From NCBI GenBank assembly GCA_049999725.1, contig JBNGIS010036236.1:1-44094 (forward strand): a stretch of DNA of 44,094 bases, written 5' to 3'. Made by a program: the position numbers and the translations under genes. This DNA is from Haplomitrium mnioides. Lineage: Eukaryota > Marchantiophyta > Haplomitriopsida > Calobryales. The number at the start of each line of letters is the position of its first letter. Positions within the stretch are counted from its first letter, which is position 1. Below the pieces are notes generated by a model. That model was not told where the DNA came from. It worked only from the letters and a program-made list of their open reading frames with translations, and ran no database searches. Of this stretch, positions 1-9,070 are shown piece after piece.

Positions 1-1430
1 TCGACCTCTTATATAGTCTTCATAGAGAGTTTGGGCTGTTGACATTCTACTCTAAGCTTTTTTGAGATGTTCCGATGGTTAAGCTCCATCTTGTGATCTC
101 GTTAATAAGTGTCATATGTGTGTGTCCTTATATCTTCTTCTATTTGTATGTGTGTTAGTTTTATTGTGTTTGTGGTCAAAACTCTTTTGAGATATTGTAG
201 CTAAATTCTATGTTATATGTTGTGGTTACCATTTGTGATGTTGAGGCAAGTAAACAAAAGGTCGACATAAGAAAAATGGGTCTGCCTCTTTCTTTTGTGT
301 TTGTTCCTCCTGCTATATTTTCAATGTTCGTATCCAGAGCATAAGAAAAAGGACTCCATGTGATAAAAAAGAAGTCTTGCTCTATGTTGTGTAATACCTC
401 TCATATATGTTTGTACGTGTCTTGTTTGACCATAGAGATTCCAGCCTAAGTTGCATCAAGTAAGTTATTGACCACTGATTCTGTGGTAGGCATGGGTTAG
501 TTGAGTATTGGTTGGCTATTAGATTCCTGAGAACATAGATCAATATACCTTTAGTAGTTATATTTCCCTATATAATAAAGAGTTCATGCTTGCCCTAAAC
601 ATGTTGTTATTGATGACATATTCCTACCTCTCGTGTCCTAATCCTACCATCGATACATGTACATCTCATAGTCTCACATGTACATGCTCACCCTTCACAT
701 TGTCTCCTCCCCAAAATTCTCAAAGTGGAAACATCGTTGAGGCTTATTCCATCCCTCATGTCTAGGTTTTGTTTTTCCTCAGAAGTGACACGAAGATTAT
801 GCTTGTGACAGTTATCGATTTCTTCCTTATCGGATGTTGGCATTTGCTAGTTTTTTGGATCTCTTGTTGTGATTGTAGTCAATTGTTAGTCTTTTGATTA
901 ATCGTCATTGATTGTGTTAGTCATTCAACCTTGATTCTCCATTTCTTCAGTTTTTGGAAAGCGTTCTTCAGATATTGATGCTTACTCCTTTGTGGCTCTC
1001 ACTCGTCATTAGTTCTTGCCGTTGTAGACCAGTCCCTTGTCTTTCTTCTTTTATCATTGCATTCTAAATCTTTATCAGCCTGGTCCGCAACCATAGGTCT
1101 AGACTAGTAACCCTAGGTTCTTCTTTTTAGTACTTGGCCCATTCCCGCCACCCAACGCCGTTTTCAACAAGGAAGTTGGAATGAGACGTCCTTTAAGCCA
1201 TACCTCTGACATTATGTTGACAAACCTCTGGCTTGATAGAATGATCCAATATCTTTTCTTTAGTACCAGATTAGTTTGTGTGGGTTGACCCCACAGACCG
1301 CTCCTCCTCCTTAACCACTGCATTTGTAGTTCTAACCAATGGTATAAAGACGCTTGATGCCATTTTTCCAAGAGAAGTTTGACTATTGCTCCCGAAAAAT
1401 CCGGATGATATATTTCTTACCCAAAGAATA
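1..1430. other. No recognisable gene; AT-rich flank
   Basis: I see no conserved domain on either strand here. A minus-strand open frame of 90 codons at 1099-1371 (start MEKWHQASLYHW) matches no family I recognise and shows no coding context, so I do not call it a gene. The stretch is probably decayed repeat DNA. Confidence 0.5.
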
Positions 1431-1662
1431 TTTAGACCCACTCAAATTCTTTAGACATATTGTTAAGACTTTGCTCTGATCTTTGGATACATCGTTAAGA
1501 CCCCACTCTGATCTTTTGGATGTATTATTAAGACCCTGATCCACTCTAGTGGACTCACATTTAGACTCTGATCCACTTTATTAGACTCACCTTTAGACCC
1601 CAATCCGCTCTATCAAGCTCACCTCTTAAAGCCTAATCAGTGGTCTCGGACTCACCTTAGAC
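1431..1662. repeat. 32-bp tandem repeat array, about 7 diverged units
   Basis: Units start near 1431, 1463, 1495, 1528, 1560, 1592 and 1624. Each opens with TTTAGAC or TTAAGAC, and most continue with CCCACTCTGATC-like sequence and then GGACTCAC-like sequence. The period is 32 bp with a single 33-bp unit. Units differ at many positions, so the array is old. It lies next to the truncated end of gypsy-A and has no evident coding role. Confidence 0.7.
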
Positions 1663-2200
1663 TAGATCTTGGCGTCAATGATCAAAACTCAATCCTTACA
1701 ATCCTTATTCCCATCCAAGAACACCTTATGTCACAATGTTTCTTGAGATTTCCTCTCTCAGCCTTCAATCCCTCCATTTGCTCGCTCGTAGAAATTCTTA
1801 CCTCCAAATGTCGTCTCAGATCCTTGATGTTAGGATCATTCCACAAGAAAAATTCATTTTCCGAACTCATATCAAATTTAATTTGTGAGTTGTCTCTCTT
1901 TTCTAGTAGGTCCAAAGCTGGTTGACTAATCCATTACATCTTCCTACATGCATCTAGTGTGATCGAGTTGCCATTTTAGAATAGACTCAAAATAGGAATC
2001 AAGAGGAAGTCATCCCTCTCTGAAATTATCCTCCTCCACTCTAATTGTCATCGGCGCATGTCAACTATCGGCTCATCTATGACAACATAACGCCTAATAG
2101 TTAAGTGGGAATACTCTGAACCTGCCGCTATACTACACATCTTGCTGGAGAATTGTCAATCGATCCTCCAATCTTGACATAGCAAACAAAAGAGCAAGGG
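1663..2200 (-). other. Unrecognised coding-like tract beside gypsy-A
   Basis: A 77-codon minus-strand frame (1682-1915) is rich in charged residues and contains the short motifs FLWNDPNIKDLRRH and EQMEGLKAERGNLKK, compatible with a helical or coiled-coil segment. A second 63-codon frame at 2133-2324 contains IHDILKEFSNVF, which resembles the spacer between protease and reverse transcriptase in gypsy polyproteins. No reverse transcriptase follows, so gypsy-A appears truncated here. I cannot identify the 1682-1915 frame. Confidence 0.3.
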
Positions 2201-2488
2201 TTCCTCCCCCTATACTCTCCCCTGACTCACATCTTTGTGAAACAAACACATTTGAAAACTCCTTCAAAATATCATGTATCATTGAGGTAGGCGCAAATTT
2301 TCTTCCCTCTTTACTTAAGTCCATGATGGGCTTGATCTAAACAACAAAAACAAGCAACTCTAGCTCCACATAAGTAATATGCTCATTTGATTTAGGCCTC
2401 TTCACCAATGGTGCTGACGCTCCAAAAGAAATTGCTTTCCTTGTAAAGTAACTTGAAATTTGTTTTCTACCTAGTCAACTTGAGCAGA

Positions 2489-2734
2489 TCAATCTTCAAG
2501 CCAAGTGAAGCTTAAAATGATGTCAAATTGTACAAGTGCAATAACAAATTGTATAGATTCCACATACTCTTTTCTAATCTTTAAAAAGACTAGATTTTGA
2601 GAGTGAAACACATCATGCTTTTGGCCATCGGCTATAGTCACAACACTCTTCTTCATGTGCATAATTTTTGCTTTAACAACTTTAGCAAAATGTAGTGACA
2701 TAAAATTTTTGGAGCTTCCACAATTTACCAACAT
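2489..2734 (-). pseudogene. Gypsy-A retropepsin (aspartic protease) fragment
   Basis: The 81-residue frame begins MLVNCGSSKNFMS, matching the retropepsin active-site block L-V-D-S/C-G-S-S-x-N-F of Ty3/gypsy pol. The catalytic Asp is replaced by Asn (VNCGSS), so this copy would not cleave. It continues through VTIADGQKHDV and ends FDIILSFTWLED, equivalent to the usual D-I-I-L-G-x-x-W-L. In life the enzyme matures the Gag-Pol polyprotein. Gag lies immediately upstream on the same strand (2883-3490) and the reverse transcriptase that should follow is missing. Confidence 0.8.
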
Positions 2735-2882
2735 TCTATAAAAGTGCTACTCAATCATACCATCAAGATTAAATAAGTTACTTCAAATACTTGTCAAACT
2801 ATTCATTTTATTAGAGCTAGTGAAGTTCAGAGTAAGCCATTTGAATAGTTAAGGACGTGATCTAGCTTCGGTGACAACAAGT

Positions 2883-3490
2883 AATGAGTCATACCGCTCG
2901 GCCATGCGCATTGCTTCTTTTCATTAAGCAGCCTCTCTCATTGTCACTTTTATCCTTGTGCAAGGCTTCAATCCCTGAACAAAGTGGTCTAGTGCTTCTT
3001 CTTTTCTTATATGAAGAATTTGCATATTTGTATTCTCAAATTGTGTGGCATAACTTCTCATTGTACCAAGTTGCTTCAATTTGACCAATCAATCTCTTGC
3101 TACTTTTAAAGCATTTAAAACCCTAAATCCTGAAATCATTGTTTTTTTGAATTCACACCTTTAAACAATAAGAGTAACAAATCCACATTGTGCTTGTTCT
3201 ATTTGATGTCTCTACCAAGATGTCTTTTTTGCAAATAGAATTTGTCAACCATCTTCTCTATTGTTTGTAGCTTCAAAATATTGCTCTTAGTCAAATATGA
3301 AATTCTGAGATACACCACAAATAGTCGTCCTATCATACGCTTTTGGTGTTGGAAATCGGCTATAACTCTGTTCGTCTCGAAAAGTTGTTCTTTCTTTCAT
3401 CTCACTTCCAAAAGGCGTGAAAAATGTTAAAGTTATTGCATCGATTGAGCCACCGCTCCTTGGATCTCCATGTAACTCACCACCAAAATA
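2883..3490 (-). pseudogene. Gypsy-A gag (retrotransposon gag core), broken
   Basis: Conceptual translation, with stops and frame changes, gives a recognisable plant retrotransposon gag core. It shows LVKLKQLGTMRSYATQFEN, then KEEALDHFVQGLKP and KEAMRMAERYDSLL, the signature order of the family. The amino-terminal frame (3287-3532) runs into the primer-binding site. No CCHC zinc knuckle is visible between this core and the protease, so a small deletion is likely. Gag would form the cytoplasmic particle that packages element RNA. In-frame stops and the mutated protease show that the copy is dead. Confidence 0.75.
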
Positions 3491-3493
3491 GAA

Positions 3494-3510
3494 CCGTGGC
3501 TCTGATACCA
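3494..3510 (-). promoter_or_regulatory. Gypsy-A primer-binding site (tRNA-iMet)
   Basis: Read on the minus strand the site is TGGTATCAGAGCCACGG, the complement of the 3' end of plant initiator tRNA-Met. It starts one base after the LTR terminus (...TTTACA, T, TGGTATC). This fixes the element's orientation and marks where minus-strand DNA synthesis would be primed. Confidence 0.9.
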
Positions 3511-3511
3511 A

Positions 3512-3988
3512 TGTAAAAAAACTCAAAGACAAACTCCAAATGAGTAAGAACTCAAATAAAGTTCTTCAACCAAATGCAACTCAAGGTCAAGGCTAAGCCC
3601 AAGAGTGCAAGCAAAAGCCAAGCAACCAAAGACCTCAAGTGATTTGAAAGGAACTCTAGAATGAGAAGTGGGACTATGAAGCTTTTCTATTTATACAAGA
3701 GAAGAAAATGTCATCCCCTTTTTTTTTTCACTTACAAGTCACTTCCAATTTCAACCCTAAAAGTGATCTTACCTTACTTCCCTAAAAGTAACTTCGAAGG
3801 CAAGTAATTTTATCCCATTTCAACTCTAAAAGTAACCTTATACCACTTCACTTAAAGTAGCTTCAAAGGCAAGTAACACTAAAATGATTTCAACCCTAAA
3901 ATTAACCCTCTACCCCTTCCTTCACTCGTTTTTATTTTCTTATATATAGCACAACATCATGCTTATACTATTACAAACACAATCATCA
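3512..3988 (-). mobile_element. Gypsy-A 5' LTR
   Basis: The LTR is bounded by TGTAAAAAA on the plus-strand left side (CA-ending on the element strand) and by about 3985-3988 on the right, where TGATGATTG begins on the minus strand. Its right edge is placed where similarity between the two methyltransferase-family copies stops. A TATAAATA box on the minus strand at 3688-3695 is a plausible U3 promoter. No second LTR is visible to the left, so the element is truncated and no target duplication can be scored. Confidence 0.7.
3748..3910. repeat. About 70-bp tandem repeat inside the gypsy-A LTR
   Basis: ATTTCAACYCTAAAA recurs at 3748, 3817 and 3887, with spacings of 69 and 70 bp. The units share CTTACTTC, AAAGTAACTTC and AAGGCAAGTAA segments. 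The array lies upstream of the TATA box on the element strand, where U3 enhancer repeats are common. An enhancer role is inference. Confidence 0.65.
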
Positions 3989-4393
3989 AACTCTTTCTTG
4001 AATATAGATAGACTATCGTCTATCATGTTCTATAGCAACACAATTTTGCATTAATTTTAATGCATAGATAAGGCTTGTACCAAATCTATAGCAAAGATCT
4101 AAGATCCAATCTTTCTCGAAAGATAATGGATCAATAAAAATTTGTAAAACGCCTACGGCTTTTCGTAAACATTCACATGAGCATCATTCTCTGGATGTTT
4201 TAGTTTGGTCAAAACTATAAGACAACTAAAAACACTAGGCATACTTTGTTGGAGACGCCCAATCGCATCTTTAGATTGGAGATTAAGTAGTTTCATGTTA
4301 TGTTTTCCCTCTTTTGTCCAATAGCTCACAATCCAATATTCATAGATATGTGTGATTTTAGACCCACCAGAGTGATGGATGTTGGTTTTGTCC
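3988..4393 (-). pseudogene. Copy 1 exon 4: methyltransferase SAM-binding half
   Basis: The exon begins after TTACTTTAG as DKTNIHHSGGSKITH, then EYWIVSYWTKEGKH, LKHPENDAHVNVYEKP and a stop. The following frame reads IFIDPLSFEKDWILDLC and NCVAIEHDRR. The order KP, then D-L-C with GT, then C-V-A-I-E-H-D is that of the C-terminal motif X / motif I region of DNA methylase N4/N6 enzymes. In this copy the glycine-rich loop is damaged (DLCYRFGT versus DLCSGYGT in copy 2), so SAM binding would be lost. Similarity to copy 2 ends at about 3986, at the gypsy-A LTR edge. Confidence 0.6.
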
Positions 4394-4492
4394 CTAAAGT
4401 AATCAAACAAAATACATAAATAGTTGTAAGAAAGTAAAAAAAGTAGCAAGAAGATATACTAACAAAGAAAACAAAACTTGAAGATGATTGAC

Positions 4493-5051
4493 CAGATGTG
4501 GTGGTCAATGGTGCAACATACTTCTAAAAAAGCATCCTTGATGTTGCCAAATTGTTGCAAAGAATGCATAATAACAAAAGACCAAAAGTTGGAAGTAGCA
4601 ATGGCCTCAAAATAAAAAAACCATATCAAAAATATTATCTTTGCCAAAGGGCTCTAAATCATCATGATTGCATTCCTTAAATGTTGTAATTGTAAGGAGT
4701 GTTAGCAATTGCAAGAGTGAAACCTCTTGGTTTCACTAAGCTCTTTAGTTGTCTTGTATCAGACTTCTTACGGACTTGATAATACACCACATTAAGTCCA
4801 TCCACATATGATTGCAAGTTTGTGTCCTACTCATGAACACCTCCTTCAGAGAGAGGGACAACAACTTAATTCTGATGCCTAGATTTCCACTCTCTTGTTT
4901 TTTGACAATGCAATAGAAAGCCATGAGGATAGGATACCAAGGTTAGGGCTTAGTCTTGGTCCTCTATAGCTTCTTCAGCCCTAGTTTTCTTTCTTCTCTT
5001 TGCAATTGCCATCAACTTCATTGCAAAATGTCATTTAAAAGTTTTATCATA
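4493..5051 (-). pseudogene. Copy 1 exon 3: methyltransferase N-terminal half
   Basis: After TTTCTCTAG the frame reads YDKTFK, then AKRRKKTRAEEAIEDQD, a strongly basic start. Further on come SYPHGFLLHCQKTREWKS, LKSLVKPRGFTLAIANTPYNYN (split by my reading at 4683-4703 for NTPYNYN) and HSLQQFG/IKDAFLEV. NTPYNY sits where beta-class DNA methyltransferases carry their catalytic (D/N/S)PPY/W motif IV, but has T in place of the first P. The exon ends IDHHIW near 4493. Stops after EDQD and after NYN show decay. Equivalent sequence in copy 2 is 14091-14650. Confidence 0.55.
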
Positions 5052-5213
5052 CTAGAGAAAAAAAGCAAGAAATCATTAGGAGAACACTTTGAAATAAAAA
5101 CGTATGTAACAAAAAATAGAAACAAGCATAAGCTTTGTTTAGTTCATGTCGACATGGACTAAAGAATCTAGGTAAGCTTACACTAAAGAATTAAAGCGCA
5201 ACCAGAATAAAAG

Positions 5214-5520
5214 GTCCATGCACGCATGGACTTAAGTGTCCTTGGGCACTTGGACACTTGAGTCACTACGCGCAAAGAGTGAAGAGTCCATGCACGCATG
5301 ACCCTTTAGTCCACGCATGTCTTTGCGCACCTAGACTTTGTGAAGTCCATGCGCGCATGGACTCTTCAGTCCACACACATCTTTGCACATCTAGACTTTG
5401 CAAAGTCTATGCGCGCATAGACTTACAAAGTCAAGACGCGCTTGAACTTTGCAAAGTCCAAGCATGCACAAACTCTACAAAGTCCATGCAAGCATGTACT
5501 TTACAAAGTCCATGAGCCCT
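5214..5520. repeat. Palindromic minisatellite array in copy 1 intron 2
   Basis: About ten units of AGTCCATGC-GCATGGACT type lie inside the intron between exons 2 and 3, with spacings of 24 to 36 bp. The unit at 5344-5363, AGTCCATGCGCGCATGGACT, is a perfect 20-bp palindrome, and others (5218-5237) differ by one base. The matching intron of copy 2 has its own array at 13832-14012. Open frames through the array are a by-product of a unit length divisible by three. Confidence 0.85.
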
Positions 5521-5620
5521 TGAACTCCAAGTGGTTCTTGCGAGTAGATAAAAAATATTTCAAAGATATTTTTTTCAAAAAAAAACCTACAATGATTTCA
5601 TATGCAAAATGAAGACTTAC

Positions 5621-7090
5621 CAACAATTTTTTGAAACTAGAGTGTAAAGATGACATCTTTGACTCCTCAGTGTGGATGGGATATTCCATCCTTGCCTTAT
5701 TCCAAGATGCACAACAAACCTCCAAGCAAAAATGATTTGACTATGATTGCCAAAACTTTTTATCTCTCCAATTTTCAAGACATCTCCTCAATTAAAAGCT
5801 ACCCGACTTCTACTCTTTTCAAAGCAAAAACTTTAATCTTGTCAACAAGACCCTAAAAAGACCTGCAAGGTGTCCACTTCATGTCTTCTATTCTTATAGA
5901 ACCTTTGGCTTTGGGCTTTTAGCCTTTGACCATGTTCTTTTCTTGCATAGAAAAAATGTTGTACTACAACTTTCAGAGCTCTCCACTTCAAAACGCCAAT
6001 TGAAACTAATTATATTGAGAAGCTTATGTCTTCTCAACAGTAAAATTTTGTTTAATCTACAAAGTCTCCAAAACTAGTTCTCTTTTTAGTTTTTGGGATG
6101 AATCATCCCACTCTCCATAAATTATTGATGCCAATACTTGATCTTCTATATTGATGTCATCTCCAATTGGTAGCGTTAGTTGTAGTTGGCATCAATTGCA
6201 AAAACCTGGGTTTTTATTAGTGTAACCCTTACATAAATGTAGCAATTGTAGAGCAAAAGAATGTGATTCTTTGTTTTTTACTTTCTAATCAATAGTTGCA
6301 TTGCAAGCAACATTGTGGTTTCCTCTACCAATCTCATATCTATATTTGTCATGACTCATAATATCAAACTATGACTTGTCACTCAACTCGCACTTTAGGT
6401 CCACAACCACAATGAAAAACGAATGAGCATACTTGTTCATATGCATTCTCTATGCAAGCAACATTACAAAATCCTCGTTTAGTCGCCTAATCTTGAATGG
6501 CCCCCAATTGTCCAATACAAGTTTTGGCAAATTCAAATTCTCCAACCAAATTGCTATGGTTTCCTCACAAACTCTACAATGCTAAATTGCAGACTCGTGA
6601 ATTTTATTTTTATCTTCCTCATATATTGTTTGAGGATCCACCTTCTTTCTCTCTCTTGAAATGTTCTATGCCCTTTGTGCACTTGTTGTTTTGATCTTGA
6701 GGTTGGTTGTGCATGAGCTCTATCTCAACCTCACCTTCTTCAGAGTTGCTAGAAGAGGAAGATGATGGGGCATGGGTGGAATAGCTTTGAAGAAAAGCTG
6801 AATAGAGTGACTCCTTACGAATTGGCAGTAGCAGAACTGGTTTTTACTTTTGGACAGCCGACTTTTTCTTTTTTGAACCTTCTATTGGCTCAATTTCTTT
6901 TCTCTTTTTTTTGGTGCCGATGGTCCACCTATTGCTCCAATAGCAAAAGTTGCACCACTGGGACAAGGCACATATTGTGTCAAGCTCAATCCAACCTTCA
7001 CCTTCAAAATCTTCAAAGTGAACACAAACTTGATGAGATCTCTTTTAACTCGTTTGGCGTCCAAGTAGGCGTTCAGGAAGTCCAAAGAAA
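5621..7090 (-). pseudogene. Copy 1 exon 2: basic segment plus ParB-like region
   Basis: The exon starts after TTTTTGCAG (7091) with SLDFLNAYLDAKRVKRDL and reaches LTQYVPCPSG, then a basic cluster APKKREKK/PKKKRK typical of a nuclear localisation signal. A serine-rich acidic run (SSSSSSNSEEGEVEIE) follows near 6730-6775. Near 6305-6350 the translation gives YEIGRGNHNVA, corresponding to YEVIGGNHNVAAR of copy 2. The exon ends with KDGISHPH and a GTAAGT donor at 5620. Several frameshifts and stops are needed to follow it. It aligns along its full length with 9071-13733 of copy 2 once that copy's insertion is removed. Confidence 0.5.
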
Positions 7091-7200
7091 CTGCAAAAAC
7101 TAAAAGGACAAAACTATTAGCATCAATGTCTAAAATGAAAAATAAATACAAGATTACAAGATCACTAGCTCTTTGGACTCCAAGCATGATGGGACACAAG

Positions 7201-7800
7201 AGTCCATGCACGCATAGGAATGTCTAACGACTGTGTATAAGGACTCTCAAGTCCATGCGTGCATGGACTTCTGAGTCCTTGCACGCAATGACTCTTGAAC
7301 CAATGCACACATGGACTCTCTAGTCCAAGCGCGCGTTGACTGAGGAGTCCTTTTGTGCAAGGACTCAAAATTCCATGTGAATATGGACTCAAGAGTCCCT
7401 AAGCACAAGGACTCAATAGTCCTTGCGTGCAAGAACATAAAATTCCATGCGCTTGTTGACTTGAGAGTCCAAGCATGCAAGGGCTCACAAGTCCTTTAGG
7501 AAAAAGACTCTACAGTCCCTGCGAAATTGGACCAGAGATTCCATATGTGCATGGACTCTAGAGTTCTATAGCGCAAGGACTCAACAGTCCAAACACGTTT
7601 GAACTCAAGCGTCTATATGCGCATGGACTTCAGGTTCCATAAGTGCATGGACTCTCAAGTTCAAGCAAGCTTTAATGATGAAGTCTCTATTGCAATGGCT
7701 CAAGAGTCCATGCTAGCATAGACTCGAGAGTTCATGCTAGCATAGACTCAAGAGTTCATGCTAGCATAGACTCAAGAGTTCATGCTAGCATGAACTCATA
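7201..7800. repeat. 24-bp palindromic minisatellite array in copy 1 intron 1
   Basis: About 25 units keep a strict 24-bp spacing (for example AGTCC starts at 7250, 7274, 7322 and 7346). Each is an 18-20 bp imperfect palindrome of the AGTCCATGCGTGCATGGACT type plus a short CAAG/TGAG spacer. The last three units at the right end are almost identical (AGTTCATGCTAGCATAGACT), suggesting recent local amplification there, while the rest are strongly diverged. The array sits in the intron separating the N-terminal exon from exon 2. Confidence 0.9.
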
Positions 7801-7830
7801 ACAAAAAAACATTGAGTTAAGAGTGTAGAC

Positions 7831-8187
7831 CTTTCCATCCTTGTAAGCTTCTTTCAAGTCAATTGTGAATAGGTCTTGGGGCTTCACTTTGTTAAAGAAA
7901 AACTTCTTTGAGGAGGCATTATAAGGACTAATCTCATCCTTTGACTATATAAGAAGCCCAATGTGAGCTATATGCTCCTCACGAATCATTTAGATTTGGA
8001 CCAAAAGACCCATGTTGAACTTTTTGCCTTCACCTTGGAAAAGGTAAAGGTGATGTTTGATGTCCCTAATGGTGCCACAACAAACAAATCTGTTGGCTAA
8101 TTTGATGGGCTCAAGTGACTTCATAACATTGGTATACCAATAAGGCTTTAGTTGTGCCAATTTTGGAGTAGTGGCTTGAGATGCCAT
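7831..8187 (-). pseudogene. Copy 1 exon 1: unknown N-terminal domain
   Basis: The ATG at 8187 opens MASQATTPKLAQLKPYWY, followed by KSLEPIKLANRFVCCGTIRD and FQGEGKKFNMGLLVQI. After a stop the same frame resumes as MIREEHIAHIGLLI, and after a second stop as SKDEISPYNASSKKFFFN and on to KEAYKDGK. Continuity across both stops argues for a decayed real exon. The likely donor is AAG/GTCTAC at 7830. I recognise no domain. No clear counterpart of this exon is visible for copy 2. Confidence 0.5.
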
Positions 8188-8830
8188 TTTCTCTACTACA
8201 AAAAATGTGCAAAAATTGACCTTAAAAATGAAAGATTAAAATGTCTTTGAAAATTGAATGGCAAAAAAAGGCCAAAGGATAGGAAAACAAGAAAATAACC
8301 ACAAGAAGAAAATGTGATCTCGTAACTTAACTTGCGACAATGGAAAGAAACTTTCTATTGTCGCTCTTTTTGCACTTGAATTTCAAAAAACATATATTCT
8401 TGTCAAAAAATGATTCATGGAGCTCTTGATAGGTAGATTTGCACGATGGAAAAAAAGTTAGTATACAAAATGCTACTCTTTTTCATCTTTGTATTTTTTT
8501 TTCCTTTTCTTTTAGAAAGTTTTCATTGTTTTGTTGCTTTTTGTATACCAATCCCTATTAGAAATAATTGCTTAAATCATGTTAATTTTTTTATTACTTT
8601 TAGATTAGTATTTTTAAATGTTAGAAGTCTTAAAAAGCAAGAAGTAACTAGAAATTTAAGATTCATCTTCTTAAAAAAGTGCTACTTATGGCTAGAAGTT
8701 GGAGATACTTTTAAAACATCATTTTGAGGAAGAAGCATTGGCGTACCGAAAGCATCAAGTGAGATAGCAAGTAATTTAGCCAAAAACATGCTAATTGTTG
8801 AATAAGAAATCTCAATATAGGAAGGTCATG
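8188..8830. other. Centre of the head-to-head inverted pair
   Basis: This AT-rich stretch separates the start of copy 1 from the recognisable part of copy 2. The plus strand around 8360-8455 weakly resembles the end of copy 1 exon 1 (FKKHIF and DGKK against SSKKFFF and DGK), followed by a possible GTTAGT donor at 8456, so a truncated exon 1 of copy 2 may lie here. No clear TATA box or other promoter element is visible. Confidence 0.35.
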
Positions 8831-8833
8831 TGA

Positions 8834-8925
8834 GTAAACCTTATGCGTGCATAGGATCAACGATTGAACATTATATACACATAGGATCCAAGACTCAACC
8901 TTATGCACACATTAGATCTAACATG
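8834..8925. repeat. Three 30-bp repeats in copy 2 intron 1
   Basis: AACCTTATGCGTGCATAGGATC-type units recur three times at about 30-bp spacing. The core TATGCGTGCATAGGA is palindromic and close to the core of the 24-bp array at 7201-7800, which occupies the corresponding intron of copy 1. Period and copy number differ, so the arrays evolved separately after duplication. Confidence 0.65.
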
Positions 8926-9070
8926 TCAAACAAGCGATCAAATTTTATTCTTTCTAGAGATTTTCAAAACACAAAGACTAACAAGTGGGAATGGTTCAAC
9001 ACTACAACAAAACTTTGTTTCTCTCAAACTAAAGCTCATCCTTTGAGTTTTTTTTTTTCCAGTTTTCGCA

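Larger units (their letters stand above)
3986..8187 (-). pseudogene. ParB-like/DNA methyltransferase family, copy 1 (broken)
   Basis: Comparison with copy 2 and visible splice signals suggest four exons: 7831-8187, 5621-7090, 4493-5051 and about 3988-4393. The first has an ATG (MASQATT) and no recognised fold. The second holds a hydrophobic start, a basic PKKKRK segment, a Ser/acidic run and a ParB-like GNHNVA motif. The last two hold the methyltransferase. Splice signals include GTAAGT at 5620 and TTTCTCTAG at 5052. In-frame stops occur in every exon, for example after LLVQI and LLI in exon 1 and after YEKP in the last. The 3' end is cut by the gypsy-A LTR. The role, adding methyl groups to DNA in the nucleus, is inferred from domains only. 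Family assignment is moderate; the exon model is approximate. Confidence 0.55.

Noticed and set aside
3494-3510. Possible tRNA-Met gene
   Set aside because: Only the 17-nt primer-binding match is present; no cloverleaf can be formed from the flanks.
7165-7480. Open frames of 75-77 codons on the minus strand with repeated RAWT/SPCT residues
   Set aside because: They are the translation of the 24-bp array; a unit length divisible by three keeps frames open on both strands without coding.
5214-7800. Regularly spaced palindromic repeats resembling a CRISPR array
   Set aside because: Spacers are only about 4 bp and repeats are diverged; the context is a plant intron, so CRISPR is excluded.
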